A DNA stretch of 64,000 nt from Afipia birgiae 34632 (GCF_000308295.2 NZ_HG326653.1:1-64000), one strand, 5' to 3'; shown: positions 50,233-61,560, numbered from the stretch's first letter. Translations and numbers: made by a program. The notes: generated from the letters alone by a model not told the origin.

Positions 50233-52074
50233 ATGACTGACAATCGCAACACCATCCTCGCCGTCATCCTGTCGGGCCTTGTGCTGATCGCGTGGCAATA
50301 TTTCTACAATATCCCCACCATGGAAAAGCAGCGCGCGGCGCAGCAGGCTGAACTGGCGCAGAAGCAGGCTGCCAATCCAGCGACAACAACGCCGGGCGCG
50401 AACCAGCCCGCCGGAACCACGCCAGCGGCTCCCGCGCAGCAGACCGGCGCACCGGCGACACCGGCGGCGGCCGCGCCTGTGCAGCCCCGCCCCACCGTCA
50501 TCGCAGCCTCGCCGCGCGTGAAGATCGAAACGCCCAGCATCAGCGGCAGCATCGCGCTGACCGGCGCTCGCATCGACGACGTCGCGCTGGTGAAATTCCG
50601 GGAAACCGTCGACCCGAAGTCGCCTGCCATCGAACTGTTCTCGCCTTCGGGCACCAAGGAGCCGTTCTACGCCGAGTTCGGTTTCGTGCCGTCGGCAGGC
50701 TCGACAATCAAGATGCCGACCAAGGATACCGTCTGGGCACAGGAAGGCACGGGCGCGCTGACACCGGCGAAGCCGGTCACCCTGACCTGGAACAACGGTC
50801 AGGGTCTCACCTTCAAGCGCACCATCTCGATCGACGACAAGTATCTGTTCACGATCAAGGACGACGTTTCGAACGTCGGCGACACACCGGTCACGCTGTA
50901 TCCGTTCGGCCTGATTTCGCGTCACGGCGCTCCGCCGGTGTCGGGCTACTACATTCTGCATGAAGGCCTGATCGGCGTTCTCGGCGAAAAGGGCCTGCAG
51001 GAGTACGGCTACAAGGCCATCGACGAAGCCAAGGCGGTCGAATTCAAGGTCACCAATGCGTGGCTCGGCATCACCGACAAGTACTGGGCAGGCACACTGC
51101 TGCCGAGCCCGACGGCCAACGTGCAGGCGCGGTTCTCGTCGAACCTGGTCGGCACGCTGCGCACCTATCAGACCGATTACCTGCTCGACCCGATGACGGT
51201 TGCGATCGGCGGCACTGCCACGACCACGACCCACCTGTTTGCCGGCGCCAAGGAAAACGCCGTGGTCGATACCTACGACAGGCAACTCGGTCTCAACAAG
51301 TTCGACCGTCTGATCGACTGGGGCTGGTTCTACTTCATCACCAAGCCGATGTTCTTCCTGATCGACTGGTTCTTCCACATCGTCGGCAACTTCGGCGTCG
51401 CGATCCTGCTGGTGACCGTGCTGGTCAAGCTGGTCTTCTTCCCGCTCGCCAGCAAGTCCTACGCCTCGATGGCAAAGATGAAGGCCGTGCAGCCGCAGCT
51501 CGCCGCGCTCAAGGACAAGTATCCTGACGACAAGGTGAAGCAGCAGCAGGAGATGATGGAGATCTACAAGAAGGAGAAGATCAACCCGATCGCGGGCTGT
51601 CTTCCGATTCTGATCCAGATTCCGGTGTTCTTCTCGCTCTACAAGGTTCTGTTCGTCACCATCGAAATGCGGCATGCGCCGTTCTTCGGATGGATCAAGG
51701 ACCTGTCGGCGCCCGATCCGACCAACCTGTTCAACCTGTTCGGCCTGCTGGCGTTCGATCCGACGCAGCTTCCGGTTCTCGGCTATTACCTGCATCTCGG
51801 CATCTGGCCGATCATCATGGGCATCACGATGTGGTTCCAGATGAAGCTGAATCCGACGCCGCCGGATCCGACGCAAAAAATGATCTTCGACTGGATGCCG
51901 CTGATCTTCACCTTCATGCTGGCGGGCTTCCCGGCCGGTCTCGTGATCTACTGGGCCTGGAACAACCTGCTGTCGGTGCTGCAGCAGAGCTACATCATGC
52001 GCAAGAACGGCGCGAAGGTGGAGCTGTTCGACAACGTGAAGGCCGTCTTCGCCGGCTCGAAGAAAACCACCTGA
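50233..52074 (+). CDS. yidC: Membrane protein insertase YidC
   Basis: 613 residues. The N-terminal helix (NTILAVILSGLVLIAWQYFY) is followed by an Ala/Pro/Thr/Gln-rich linker, the large periplasmic beta domain (about 90-370), and the conserved C-terminal 60KD_IMP region (NFGVAILLVTVLVKLVFFPL; GCLPILIQIPVFFSLYKVLF; FPAGLVIYWAWNNLLSVLQQ). It inserts inner-membrane proteins alone or with Sec. Confidence 0.97.
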   Translation: MTDNRNTILAVILSGLVLIAWQYFYNIPTMEKQRAAQQAELAQKQAANPATTTPGANQPAGTTPAAPAQQTGAPATPAAAAPVQPRPTVIAASPRVKIETPSISGSIALTGARIDDVALVKFRETVDPKSPAIELFSPSGTKEPFYAEFGFVPSAGSTIKMPTKDTVWAQEGTGALTPAKPVTLTWNNGQGLTFKRTISIDDKYLFTIKDDVSNVGDTPVTLYPFGLISRHGAPPVSGYYILHEGLIGVLGEKGLQEYGYKAIDEAKAVEFKVTNAWLGITDKYWAGTLLPSPTANVQARFSSNLVGTLRTYQTDYLLDPMTVAIGGTATTTTHLFAGAKENAVVDTYDRQLGLNKFDRLIDWGWFYFITKPMFFLIDWFFHIVGNFGVAILLVTVLVKLVFFPLASKSYASMAKMKAVQPQLAALKDKYPDDKVKQQQEMMEIYKKEKINPIAGCLPILIQIPVFFSLYKVLFVTIEMRHAPFFGWIKDLSAPDPTNLFNLFGLLAFDPTQLPVLGYYLHLGIWPIIMGITMWFQMKLNPTPPDPTQKMIFDWMPLIFTFMLAGFPAGLVIYWAWNNLLSVLQQSYIMRKNGAKVELFDNVKAVFAGSKKTT

Positions 52075-52091
52075 AGTCTCTGCAACTCCTG

Positions 52092-52117
52092 CGCCCGGCG
52101 GACCGCCGGGCGTTTCT
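52092..52117 (+). terminator. Hairpin after yidC, possible terminator
   Basis: CGCCCGGC-GGACC-GCCGGGCG with an 8-bp GC stem, followed by TTTCT. The T-run is short, and engB begins 19 bases further on, so it may act as an attenuator or message-stabilising structure. Confidence 0.5.
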
Positions 52118-52135
52118 ACATCCGAGTGCCTTCGC

Positions 52136-52801
52136 ATGACCGATAAAACCGATGCGGAGCTGATCGAAGCCGGGCGAAAGATCTTCGCCGGCGACTGGCA
52201 ATTCTTCTGGGCGTCGCCATCGATCGAAGCGCTGCCGCCGATGAAGGGCGTCGAGGTCGCGTTCGCGGGCCGTTCCAACGTCGGCAAATCCAGCCTCATC
52301 AACGCACTGACGGGCCGCAACGGGCTGGCGCGCACCTCGCACACGCCGGGGCGCACCCAGGAACTGATCTTCTTCGAAGGCCCGACGCCTGCGGACGGCA
52401 AGGACGCAGGGCTTCGGCTGGTGGATATGCCGGGCTACGGCTACGCCTCCGCCCCGAAAACCAAGGTCGCCTCGTGGACCACCCTGATTCATAAATTCCT
52501 GCAGGGCCGCGCCAATCTCGCCCGCGTCTATGTGCTGATCGACTCGCGCCACGGCTTCAAGGACGCCGACCACGACGTGCTGAAGACGCTCGACAGATCT
52601 GCGGTGAGCTATCAGGTGGTGCTGACCAAATCCGATCAGGTGAAAAAAGCCGAGCTTGAAGAAACGCTCGCGGCAACCATCGCCGCGCTCTCGAAGCATC
52701 CGGCGGCGTTTCCGGAGGTGCTGGTGACATCGTCACGGACCGGCGGCGGCATGCCCGAATTGCGCGCCGCCATGATCCGTCTGCTCAGGGAGCGAATTTG
52801 A
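52136..52801 (+). CDS. engB: Ribosome-biogenesis GTPase EngB/YihA
   Basis: 221 residues with the TrmE-Era-EngA-EngB-type GTPase: G1 GRSNVGKSSLINALTG, G2 HTPGRTQ, G3 DMPGYGYA, G4 LTKSDQ. It acts in large ribosomal subunit assembly. Usual neighbour of yidC in this group. Confidence 0.95.
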   Translation: MTDKTDAELIEAGRKIFAGDWQFFWASPSIEALPPMKGVEVAFAGRSNVGKSSLINALTGRNGLARTSHTPGRTQELIFFEGPTPADGKDAGLRLVDMPGYGYASAPKTKVASWTTLIHKFLQGRANLARVYVLIDSRHGFKDADHDVLKTLDRSAVSYQVVLTKSDQVKKAELEETLAATIAALSKHPAAFPEVLVTSSRTGGGMPELRAAMIRLLRERI

Positions 52802-53181
52802 TGACTCAAAATGGCGCGCTCCGTATCGCAGGGATCCTCGCCGGGCTGATGGGCGCGGCCGGTGTTGCGCTGGCGGCAGCTTCCGCGCACCAGCCCGATG
52901 CATCGCGGCTGGCTTCCGCCTCATCGATGCTGCTGTTCCACGCCAGCGCAGTCATCGGCGCGGCACTGCTGACCGGGCACGGCATCGCCCAGCGCCCCCT
53001 CGGCCTCACCGCGACCTTTGGCTTTGTTGCCGGCGCTGCGCTGTTCGCGGGCGATCTGGCGATGCGCCAGTATGCCGGTCACGGATTGTTCACAATGGCC
53101 GCGCCGACCGGCGGCACGCTGCTGATCCTGAGCTGGCTGGTACTGGCGGCTGCCACAGCGTGGCCGCGCCGCGCAGGCTGA
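52801..53181 (+). CDS. DUF423 small membrane protein
   Basis: 126 residues from the ATG at 52801, sharing one base with the engB stop. Four hydrophobic helices (GILAGLMGAAGVALAAASAH; LLFHASAVIGAALLTGHGIA; TATFGFVAGAALFAGDLAMR; AAPTGGTLLILSWLVLAAAT). The pattern ASSMLLFHA, GALLFAGDL-like and TPIGGTLLI-like (APTGGTLLILSW) is that of DUF423. Function unknown. Confidence 0.8.
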   Translation: MTQNGALRIAGILAGLMGAAGVALAAASAHQPDASRLASASSMLLFHASAVIGAALLTGHGIAQRPLGLTATFGFVAGAALFAGDLAMRQYAGHGLFTMAAPTGGTLLILSWLVLAAATAWPRRAG

Positions 53182-53259
53182 TCCGCTGCGCGGGAGCTTT
53201 GCACGCCTCGCGCCAATCGGTTAAACCCCTGCCACCCGCGCGTGAACGAGATTTCCCCC

Positions 53260-54159
53260 ATGATGGATCTGCCGACGAATATCAGCCCGCAGGATCAGGC
53301 CCGCATCCTGTCGGAAGCACTGCCGCACATGCAGCAGTACGATGAAGAAACCATCGTCATCAAATACGGCGGTCATGCCATGGGCGAGGAAAACCTTGCC
53401 CGGCAGTTCGCCCGCGACATCGTTCTTTTGGAGCAGACCGCGATCAATCCGGTGGTCGTGCACGGCGGCGGACCGCAAATCGCGGCGATGCTGACCCGGC
53501 TCGGCATCAAGTCGGAATTCGCCTCCGGCCTGCGCATCACTGACGCGGCGACCATCGAGATCGTCGAGATGGTGCTGGCGGGGTCGATCAACAAGCAGAT
53601 CGTCAGCCACATCAACGAAGCCGGCGGCAAGGCCGTGGGCCTGTGCGGCAAGGACGGCAACATGGTCACCGCCACCAAGGCGACCCGCACCATGGTCGAT
53701 CCCGGCTCCAACATCGAGAAGGTGGTGGATCTCGGCTTCGTCGGCGAGCCTGACAAGGTCGATCTCACGCTGCTGAACCAGCTCATCGGCTATGAACTGA
53801 TCCCGGTGCTGGCGCCGCTGGCATCATCCGCCAATGGCCAGACTTTCAACGTCAACGCCGACACCTTTGCAGGGGCCGTCGCCGGCGCGCTGAAGGCTAA
53901 ACGTCTCTTGTTGTTGACCGACGTTCCCGGCGTGCTCGACAAATCGAAGAAGCTCATTCCGGAACTGTCGATCAAGGACGCGCGCAAGCTGATCGCCGAC
54001 GGCACCATTTCGGGCGGTATGATCCCGAAGGTCGAGACCTGCATCTACTCGCTGGAAGCCGGCGTCGAAGGCGTGGTCATCATCGACGGCAAGACGCCGC
54101 ACGCGGTGCTGCTCGAACTGTTCACCAATCAGGGCACGGGAACGCTGATCCACAAGTGA
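53260..54159 (+). CDS. argB: Acetylglutamate kinase
   Basis: 299 residues from the ATG at 53260; ATG 53263 or GTG 53242 are alternatives. Motifs: [82 protein letters not shown] and [10 protein letters not shown]. Second step of arginine synthesis, phosphorylation of N-acetylglutamate. Confidence 0.96.
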   Translation: MMDLPTNISPQDQARILSEALPHMQQYDEETIVIKYGGHAMGEENLARQFARDIVLLEQTAINPVVVHGGGPQIAAMLTRLGIKSEFASGLRITDAATIEIVEMVLAGSINKQIVSHINEAGGKAVGLCGKDGNMVTATKATRTMVDPGSNIEKVVDLGFVGEPDKVDLTLLNQLIGYELIPVLAPLASSANGQTFNVNADTFAGAVAGALKAKRLLLLTDVPGVLDKSKKLIPELSIKDARKLIADGTISGGMIPKVETCIYSLEAGVEGVVIIDGKTPHAVLLELFTNQGTGTLIHK

Positions 54160-55202
54160 TGCGACGCTCGCGACACGCTGCATTCGCCGGTCGCTTCGGT
54201 CTTCGGAGCAAGGCCTCGCTTGCAGCGGCGCTGCTGACATCGTGCGTCGCACTCGCAAGCGAAGCCCGCGCCGACCTGAAAATCTGCAACCGTATGAGCT
54301 ACGTGGTCGAGGCCGCCATCGGCATCGATGACAAATCCGCCACCGCGACACGCGGCTGGTTCCGGATCGATCCGGCAGCTTGTCGCGTGGTGGCGCAGGG
54401 AAGCATCACAGCGGAGCGCATTCTTCTCCACGCGCGATCGCTGCCGGTTTACGGCGCATCGCCAGCGCCGCAGAACGGCACCGATAATCTCTGCATCGCG
54501 CCGAAGGATTTCGTGATTGCCGGACGGCAATGCCGCGGCGGCCAGACCGCAGTGGCCTTTACCGAGATCAAACCGAGCACCGGCGAGGACGGCCATCAGG
54601 TGGCATATCTGGCCGAGGGCGCGGAGTATGACGACGAGCAGGCGCGGCTCGCCGCGATCCAGCGGCTACTGGTGATCGCGGGCTATGACGCGGCGCCGAT
54701 CGACGGCGTCGATGGACCGAAGACGCAAAACGCGCTGGCCGCGTTCCTGAAGGCGCGAGGTCTCGGCGCCAATGCCGCACAGGCGCCCAATTTCTTCGAA
54801 ACCATGATCGCAGCAGTGGAAGCCCCGTCTGCGACCGGCCTTACCTGGTGCAACGACACGCAGTATCGCGTGATGGCCTCCATCGCGACGGACGACGGCA
54901 AGGCCGTCACCAGCCGAGGCTGGTATCGCATCGAGCCGGGCAAGTGCTTACATCCCGACGTGAGCGGACAACCGCGCCGGATTTTCAGTTTCGCCGAAGC
55001 GGTCGACGGCACCGGCCGCACCATCAAGATCAACAGCCGGCCGCTGAACTGGGGCGGCACGACCACGCTCTGCACCCGCGAGGCGCAGTTCGAATTCACC
55101 GAACAGGGCGATTGCGGTCCGCGCGGGCTGAATGCGAATGGTTATGAGCGCATTGAGATGACCGCAGGCACGGGAAAAACCATCCGGTTCGGAATGCCAT
55201 GA
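54159..55202 (+). CDS. Exported protein with two DUF1036 domains and a peptidoglycan-binding-like middle
   Basis: 347 residues from the ATG at 54159, overlapping argB by one base. The signal peptide ends near ASEARADLK. Two DUF1036 copies flank the centre: LKICNRMSYVVEAAIGIDDK...RGWFRIDPAACRVV (about 40-150) and LTWCNDTQYRVMASIATDDG...RGWYRIEPGKCLHP (about 228-340). Between them, AIQRLLVIAGYDAAPIDGVD followed by GPKTQNALAAFLKARG resembles a PG_binding_1 repeat. The role is not known; it should sit in the periplasm or cell wall. The stop overlaps the next start (ATGA). Confidence 0.8.
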   Translation: MRRSRHAAFAGRFGLRSKASLAAALLTSCVALASEARADLKICNRMSYVVEAAIGIDDKSATATRGWFRIDPAACRVVAQGSITAERILLHARSLPVYGASPAPQNGTDNLCIAPKDFVIAGRQCRGGQTAVAFTEIKPSTGEDGHQVAYLAEGAEYDDEQARLAAIQRLLVIAGYDAAPIDGVDGPKTQNALAAFLKARGLGANAAQAPNFFETMIAAVEAPSATGLTWCNDTQYRVMASIATDDGKAVTSRGWYRIEPGKCLHPDVSGQPRRIFSFAEAVDGTGRTIKINSRPLNWGGTTTLCTREAQFEFTEQGDCGPRGLNANGYERIEMTAGTGKTIRFGMP

Positions 55203-55912
55203 CCCAAAAGAACATGACCCAGAAACAAAACCGCACCTTCGCCCATGTCGAGACCTGGGTGTTCGATCTCGACAACACGCTTTATCCGCATCACGTCAAT
55301 CTGTGGCAGCAGGTCGATGTGCGGATTCGTGATTTCGTCGCGCAGTATCTGAATGTCCCCAAGGAAGAAGCGTTCAAGATTCAGAAGGACTATTACCGAC
55401 GCTACGGCACCACCATGCGCGGCATGATGACCGAGCACGGCCTGCGTGCAGACGATTTTCTTGCCTACGTTCATGAAATCGATCACTCGCCGCTCGAGCC
55501 CAACCCCACGATGGGCGCTGCGATCGAAAAACTTCCCGGCCGAAAACTGATTCTCACCAACGGCTCGCGCGCCCATGCCGGCGCAGTTCTGGAGCGCCTC
55601 GGTATCGGCAGCCATTTCGAGGACGTGTTCGACATCGTCGCCGCGGAACTGGAGCCGAAACCGGCGCGGCAGACCTACATGAAGTTTCTCAAGCTGCACG
55701 GCGTCGACCCCGCGAAAGCAGCAATGTTCGAGGACTTGGCGCGCAATCTGGTGACGCCGCACGATCTCGGCATGACCACGGTCCTTGTGGTGCCCGACGG
55801 CACCAAGAACGTGGTCCGTGAGGACTGGGAGCTGGAAGGCCGTGACGCCGCCTATGTCGATCACATCACCGACGATCTGACGGGTTTTTTGGCGGCGATA
55901 GGGGCTCGATAG
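55199..55912 (+). CDS. HAD-family pyrimidine 5'-nucleotidase-like phosphatase
   Basis: 237 residues. HAD motif I is WVFDLDNTLYPHHVNLWQQV, motif II LILTNGSRAHA and motif III/IV AAMFEDLARNLVTPHDLGMT. The cap resembles that of Sdt1/PpyS-type nucleotidases (IRDFVAQYLNVPKEEAFKIQ; YYRRYGTTMRGMM). Probably a pyrimidine nucleotidase; substrate unproven. Confidence 0.88.
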   Translation: MTQKNMTQKQNRTFAHVETWVFDLDNTLYPHHVNLWQQVDVRIRDFVAQYLNVPKEEAFKIQKDYYRRYGTTMRGMMTEHGLRADDFLAYVHEIDHSPLEPNPTMGAAIEKLPGRKLILTNGSRAHAGAVLERLGIGSHFEDVFDIVAAELEPKPARQTYMKFLKLHGVDPAKAAMFEDLARNLVTPHDLGMTTVLVVPDGTKNVVREDWELEGRDAAYVDHITDDLTGFLAAIGAR

Positions 55913-55915
55913 ACA

Positions 55916-56047
55916 TCACCCCACCCGACCGGCCTTCGGCCGGCCACCCTCCCCATCAAGGGGAGGGATAACCAAGGGCAGCATCATATCTTCCTTCTCC
56001 CTCCCCCTTGTGGGGAGGGTCGGCGCAAGGCGCCGGGGTGGGGGTAA
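55916..56047. repeat. Paired inverted REP-like element
   Basis: Two GC-rich units in opposite orientation. The first (about 55916-55967) includes CACCCGACCGGCCTTCGGCC and the hairpin CCCTCCCC-ATCAA-GGGGAGGG. The second (about 55999-56047) includes the hairpin CCCTCCCCCTTGTGGGGAGGG-type stem and CGGCGCAAGGCGCCGGGGTG. Elements of this kind are scattered between genes in Bradyrhizobium relatives. Confidence 0.75.
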
Positions 56048-56186
56048 ATTCCCGCACATATCCTATGCGTAAGGCGCGCCAGCTCAGCTTGACTCGATAC
56101 CCGCAAAACCGACAAAAGACGTATGCAGATTGTCAACATACATACCGACAATCAACAAATCCGACCGCACTCCCCAAGGAACACCG

Positions 56187-57032
<846 letters not shown>

Positions 57033-57066
57033 TGCTTCGGTCTCGCTCGCACACAAAGAAGGCCTG

Positions 57067-58224
57067 ATGTCGACCGACGCCCTCTCCATCGCCCGCGATC
57101 TTCTGCGCTGTCCCTCCGTTACGCCAGCGGATGCCGGCGCACTCGGCGTGCTGGAGAATCTGCTGGGTGACGCCGGATTCGAGGTGAATCGCGTCACCTT
57201 CTCCGAGCCCGGCGCGGCCGACATCGATAATCTCTACGCGCGCATCGGCACCGGTTCGCCGCACATCACCTTCGCGGGTCACACCGACGTGGTGCCCGCA
57301 GGCGACGAGACAAGATGGACGCACGGCGCCTTCGCCGGCGACGTCAAGGACGGCATGCTGTACGGCCGCGGTGCTGTGGACATGAAGGGCGGCATCGCCT
57401 GCTCCGTCGCCGCCACGCTTGAATATCTCGCCGCGAACGGCGGCAAGCCGAATGGGTCAATCTCGTTCGTGATCACCGGCGACGAGGAAGACATCGCCGT
57501 CAATGGCACCGTCAAGCTGCTGAAATGGGCGGCGGAGCGCGGCGAAAAGTTCGATCATTGCCTGCTCGGTGAGCCCAGCAACGTCAACGAGATCGGCGAC
57601 ACCATCAAGGCCGGACGGCGCGGCTCGCAGTCCGGCACCATCATTGTCGATGGCGTGCAGGGCCATGTCGCCTATCCGCATCGCGCGTCCAATCCGGTGC
57701 CGGACATCGCGGCGATCATTGCTGCGCTCAGCGGCGATCCGCTGGACAAGGGCACCGAACACTTTCAGCCGTCAAATCTCGAGTTCACCTCGGTGGATGT
57801 CGGCAATCCGGCCTGGAACGTCATCCCGGCGCAGGCACGGGCGCGTTTCAACATCCGTTACAACGACTGTCATACCCGCGAGTCCCTGCGTGCGCTGATC
57901 GAGGAACGTGTGGCCAAGGCGAGCGGCAACCGCATCAAGGCGCATGTCGCATGGGAGCCGTCGAACGCCGACGTGTTCCGGACCAAGCCCGGCCCGTTCA
58001 CCGATCTTGTGTCTGCGGCCATCGAAGACGTGACCGGCCGCAGGCCCGAGCTGAACACCGGCGGCGGCACCTCGGACGCGCGTTTCATCACGCACTACTG
58101 CCCGGTGCTGGAATTCGGCCTTGTCGGCCAGACCATGCACCAGATCGATGAACGTACGCCGGTCACCGATCTCGACAAGCTCACGAAAATCTATCGCGGC
58201 GTGCTGGATCGTTATTTCGCATGA
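57067..58224 (+). CDS. dapE: Succinyl-diaminopimelate desuccinylase
   Basis: 385 residues, M20 metallopeptidase. Motifs: [40 protein letters not shown] (metal His and catalytic Asp), [33 protein letters not shown] and [13 protein letters not shown]. Next step after DapC in the same pathway. 35 bases after dapD. Confidence 0.95.
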   Translation: MSTDALSIARDLLRCPSVTPADAGALGVLENLLGDAGFEVNRVTFSEPGAADIDNLYARIGTGSPHITFAGHTDVVPAGDETRWTHGAFAGDVKDGMLYGRGAVDMKGGIACSVAATLEYLAANGGKPNGSISFVITGDEEDIAVNGTVKLLKWAAERGEKFDHCLLGEPSNVNEIGDTIKAGRRGSQSGTIIVDGVQGHVAYPHRASNPVPDIAAIIAALSGDPLDKGTEHFQPSNLEFTSVDVGNPAWNVIPAQARARFNIRYNDCHTRESLRALIEERVAKASGNRIKAHVAWEPSNADVFRTKPGPFTDLVSAAIEDVTGRRPELNTGGGTSDARFITHYCPVLEFGLVGQTMHQIDERTPVTDLDKLTKIYRGVLDRYFA

Positions 58225-58234
58225 GTGCTGAAAC

Positions 58235-58792
58235 ATGAGCGGCCACGTTGTCATCCTCACCGCCATCGATACTGAGCTGAACAAGGCGCGCGCGCCGGAA
58301 GGCGCCGAGGTGATCTACACCGGAGTCGGCAAGGTCAATGCAGCGAGCATCGCGACGCTGGCGGTGATGGCGCTGCAACCGAAACTCATCGTCAACTACG
58401 GCACCGCCGGCAAGATCGCCCATATCCATAATGGTCTTGTAGAGGTCGCACATACTGTTCAGCGTGACATGGCGGCGATGCCGCTGGCGCCGCGCGGACG
58501 TACTCCGTTTTCACCGGAGATCGACCGGCTGTCGTCCGGTCATGGCACCGTCGTCTGCGGCACCGGCGACAGTTTCGTTACATCAATCGATCCCTGGCTG
58601 GTCGAGAACAACATCGACATCGTCGACATGGAGCTGTTCGCCATCGCGCATGTCTGCCAGCGCCACGGCGTGCCGTGGCGGGCGTTCAAGTTCATCACTG
58701 ATGCCGCCGATGAAAACGCCGCCGACCACTGGAACGAAAACGTCGCCAACGGCGAGGATTTGTTCTGGGATGTGATGAAGACATTATCCTAA
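58235..58792 (+). CDS. Purine nucleosidase/phosphorylase-superfamily protein (MTA/SAH nucleosidase-like)
   Basis: 185 residues from the ATG at 58235. VVILTAIDTELNKARAPEGA, YTGVGKVNAASIATLAVMAL, LIVNYGTAGKI, TVVCGTGDSFV, IVDMELFAIAHVCQRHGVPW and FKFITDAADENA fit the nucleoside phosphorylase fold; DMEL and TDAAD carry the substrate-binding Glu and catalytic Asp. It is shorter than typical MTA/SAH nucleosidases (about 230 residues). Probable role in methylthioadenosine or S-adenosylhomocysteine recycling. Confidence 0.82.
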   Translation: MSGHVVILTAIDTELNKARAPEGAEVIYTGVGKVNAASIATLAVMALQPKLIVNYGTAGKIAHIHNGLVEVAHTVQRDMAAMPLAPRGRTPFSPEIDRLSSGHGTVVCGTGDSFVTSIDPWLVENNIDIVDMELFAIAHVCQRHGVPWRAFKFITDAADENAADHWNENVANGEDLFWDVMKTLS

Positions 58793-58798
58793 CGGGGA

Positions 58799-59185
58799 AT
58801 GCCCATGCAGCGCCGCAACGTCAACGCCGCCAACGCTCCGCAACCTTTCGGCTACGCGCAGGTCTGCGAGATCAGCGGCGCCCAGCGTCTCGCCTTCGTC
58901 AGCGGACAGATTCCGCAGACCGTGGACGGCACCGTGCCGGACACATTCGAGGCGCAGTGCCGGCTGATCTGGGCCAATATCGAAAGCCAGCTCAAGGCGG
59001 TCGACATGACCCTCGCCGATGTCATCAAGGTCACGGTGTTTCTGTCGGACCGCAAATACGCTCTTGAGAATCGCACCGTTCGCCAGAGCGTTCTCGGCAC
59101 CCTCGCCCCAGCCATGACGGTGATCATTGCCGGCATTTTCGACAGCAAGTGGCTGCTGGAAATCGAAGCCACCGCGGCGGCTTAA
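58799..59185 (+). CDS. RidA/YjgF-family protein
   Basis: 128 residues. FGYAQVCEISGAQRLAFVSG followed by QIPQ, FEAQCRLIWANIESQLKAVD, MTLADVIKVTVFLSDRKYAL and TVIIAGIFDSKWLLEIEATA give the YjgF/RidA layout. The usual RidA arginine of the C-terminal RxxVEI-type motif is replaced (KWLLEIEA), so enamine deaminase activity is uncertain. Confidence 0.85.
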   Translation: MPMQRRNVNAANAPQPFGYAQVCEISGAQRLAFVSGQIPQTVDGTVPDTFEAQCRLIWANIESQLKAVDMTLADVIKVTVFLSDRKYALENRTVRQSVLGTLAPAMTVIIAGIFDSKWLLEIEATAAA

Positions 59186-59189
59186 GCGC

Positions 59190-59927
59190 TCAGTATTCGA
59201 CGCGCACCAGGTAAAGTCCGTCCGGCGGCGCGACGGGGCCACACGCAGCCCGATCGCGGGCCTCAAGCGCGCGCCGCATGTCCTCGGCGGTCCAGCGCCC
59301 GTGACCGACCCACACCAGCGAACCGACCATCGAACGCACCTGGCTGTGCAGGAATGACCGCGCCGACGTGATGATGTTCACATCATTGCCGTCGCGCGTC
59401 ACGTCGAGCGCATCGAGCGTCTTCTCCGGTGACTTCGCCTGACATTCGGTATCGCGGAACGTCGTGAAGTCGTGTTTGCCGACCAGCACCTGGGCCGCTT
59501 CCTGCATGGCATCGACATTCAGCGGCCGCGCCACGCGCCACGCATGCCCGACCTTGAGCGCGAGATTGGCCCGGTGGTTGACGATGCGGTAGATATAGTG
59601 ACGCTTGGTCGCGGAGAACCGCGCATCGAACGTCTCCGGCACGATCTCCGCCGACAGTACGCCGATCGGATTTGGCCGCAGATGCGCATTGAGCGCATCG
59701 CGTACGCGATCCGCCTTGTAGTCTTTCACAAGATCGATATGCGCGACCTGTCCGAGCGCATGGACGCCAGCGTCCGTGCGGCCCGCGCCGTTGACCCGCA
59801 CGTCATCGCCGGTCATCGCTTTAACAGCAGCCTCCAGTGCGCCCTGCACCGATGGCCCATTGTCCTGATACTGCCAGCCGCAGTAGGGCGTGCCGTCATA
59901 CTCGATGATGAGCTTGTAGCGGGGCAT
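59190..59927 (-). CDS. truA: tRNA pseudouridine synthase A
   Basis: 245 residues: [40 protein letters not shown] (catalytic Asp in GRTDAGVHA), [20 protein letters not shown] and [20 protein letters not shown]. Modifies positions 38-40 of tRNA anticodon stems. Start shares one base with the fmt stop. Confidence 0.96.
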   Translation of the reverse strand: MPRYKLIIEYDGTPYCGWQYQDNGPSVQGALEAAVKAMTGDDVRVNGAGRTDAGVHALGQVAHIDLVKDYKADRVRDALNAHLRPNPIGVLSAEIVPETFDARFSATKRHYIYRIVNHRANLALKVGHAWRVARPLNVDAMQEAAQVLVGKHDFTTFRDTECQAKSPEKTLDALDVTRDGNDVNIITSARSFLHSQVRSMVGSLVWVGHGRWTAEDMRRALEARDRAACGPVAPPDGLYLVRVEY

Positions 59928-60859
59928 CAGCTCACACGCAGCGGCGGCTTGAGCGGCGTACCGTTCAGGAAGGCATCAGCCTTCATCAGCGGCTTTCCGG
60001 CGCGCTGCAATTCCAGAATCCGGATTGCACCATCTCCGCAGGCAATGGTGAGCTTGTCGTCCAGCAGATCGCCCGGCGCGCCCGAGCCCTTGGCCAACTC
60101 ACAGCGCAGCACCTTGATGCGCACCGGCTCGCCGTCGATGACGATCTCGAACCATGCACCGGGAAACGGCGACAGGCCGTGGATATGCCGCAGCACCTCG
60201 CGCGCGGATTTGGCCCAGTCGATCCGCGCCTCGGCCTTGTCGATCTTTGCGGCGTAAGTGACGCCCTGCTCACTTTGCTTGGTCAGTTGCAGGCCGCCGC
60301 GCGACAGCCCGCCCATTGCGCGCACCATCAGGTCTGCGCCCAGCGGCGCCAGCGCGTCGTGCAGATCGCTTGCCGTCATCGTGTCGGTGATCGGCAGGCG
60401 CTCCGCCATCGCGACGTCGCCGGTATCGAGTCCGACATCCATCTTCATCACCATGACGCCGGACTCGTCATCGCCTGCCATGATGGCGCGGTTGATCGGC
60501 GCGGCGCCGCGCCAGCGCGGCAACAACGACGCATGCAGATTGAAACAGCCGAGTGGCACGGCTTCGAGAATGTTCTGCGGCAGGATCATGCCATAGGCCA
60601 CAACAACGGCCGCATCGGCATTGTGAGAACGAAACTCCGCTTCGGCTTCGGGCGTCCTCAGAGTCTTCGGCGTCAGCACCGGAATGCCCAGTTGGCGCGC
60701 GGCCTGCTCCACCGGTGTCGCCTGCAGCTTCATGCCGCGCCCCGCCGGCTTCGGCGCACGCGTATACACCGCCGCGATCTCGTGACCGTGGTCCGCGAGC
60801 GTCAGCAGCGTCGGCACCGCGAAGTCCGGCGTACCCATGAAGATCAGACGAAGCGGCAT
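59927..60859 (-). CDS. fmt: Methionyl-tRNA formyltransferase
   Basis: 310 residues from the ATG at 60859. [74 protein letters not shown] ([12 protein letters not shown] motif) and [20 protein letters not shown]. Formylates initiator Met-tRNA. In an operon def-fmt-truA. Confidence 0.96.
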   Translation of the reverse strand: MPLRLIFMGTPDFAVPTLLTLADHGHEIAAVYTRAPKPAGRGMKLQATPVEQAARQLGIPVLTPKTLRTPEAEAEFRSHNADAAVVVAYGMILPQNILEAVPLGCFNLHASLLPRWRGAAPINRAIMAGDDESGVMVMKMDVGLDTGDVAMAERLPITDTMTASDLHDALAPLGADLMVRAMGGLSRGGLQLTKQSEQGVTYAAKIDKAEARIDWAKSAREVLRHIHGLSPFPGAWFEIVIDGEPVRIKVLRCELAKGSGAPGDLLDDKLTIACGDGAIRILELQRAGKPLMKADAFLNGTPLKPPLRVS

Positions 60860-60872
60860 CAAAAGCTCCGGC

Positions 60873-61388
60873 CTATTTCGCCGCGAGCTTGGCGGCCTTG
60901 GTGAACTTCTTCATCACACGGTCGCGCTTGAGCTTGGAGAGATAATCCACGAACAGCACGCCGTTGAGATGATCGATCTCGTGCTGGATGCAGGTAGCAT
61001 AAAGCCCCTCGGCGTCCTCTTCGTGGATCTTGCCGTCGATGTCCATGAAGCGCACGCGCACCCGCGCCGGCCGCTCGACCTCTTCGTAGTATTCCGGGAT
61101 CGAGAGACAGCCCTCTTCGTAGACCGAGAGCTCTTCGGACGACGACAAGATTTCGGGATTGATGAAGACGCGCGGTTCCTTTTCCCCCTCCTTCTTGGAA
61201 AGGTCCATGGTGATCAGCCGCAGCGGCACCGCGACCTGGATCGCGGCCAGGCCGATGCCCGGCGCATCATACATGGTTTCGAACATGTCGTCGGCGAGCG
61301 CCCGGATCTCCGGCGTGATCTTTTCAACGGGCTTTGAGATCAGCCGCAGTTGCTTGTCGGGAAGGATGATGATGTCGCGATTGGCCAT
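60873..61388 (-). CDS. def: Peptide deformylase
   Basis: 171 residues. Motif 1 GIGLAAIQV (GxGLAAxQ), motif 2 [17 protein letters not shown] (EGCLS) and motif 3 [19 protein letters not shown] (QHExDH) are complete, so Fe/Zn binding and catalysis should be normal. Removes the formyl group from nascent proteins. First gene of def-fmt-truA. Confidence 0.97.
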   Translation of the reverse strand: MANRDIIILPDKQLRLISKPVEKITPEIRALADDMFETMYDAPGIGLAAIQVAVPLRLITMDLSKKEGEKEPRVFINPEILSSSEELSVYEEGCLSIPEYYEEVERPARVRVRFMDIDGKIHEEDAEGLYATCIQHEIDHLNGVLFVDYLSKLKRDRVMKKFTKAAKLAAK

Positions 61389-61560
61389 GGGCGCGATGTA
61401 ATGGGAGCGCTCGCCGCGGTCAAACCCGTTGTGGCGTCAGACGCTTGACCCGAAGCGAATGCCGTTAATCGACGATTAACCATGAAAATCAAGGAGTTGT
61501 TAACCATAATACGTTCCCTATTCGTTCGCATTTCGCCACGAATCGCGCTACAAAGGCGGC

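Noticed and set aside
50047-52401. 784-codon minus-strand open frame antisense to rnpA, yidC and engB
   Set aside because: It is rich in Arg, His, Asp and Val with repetitive sequence typical of antisense frames in GC-rich DNA. The plus strand encodes three well-known genes.
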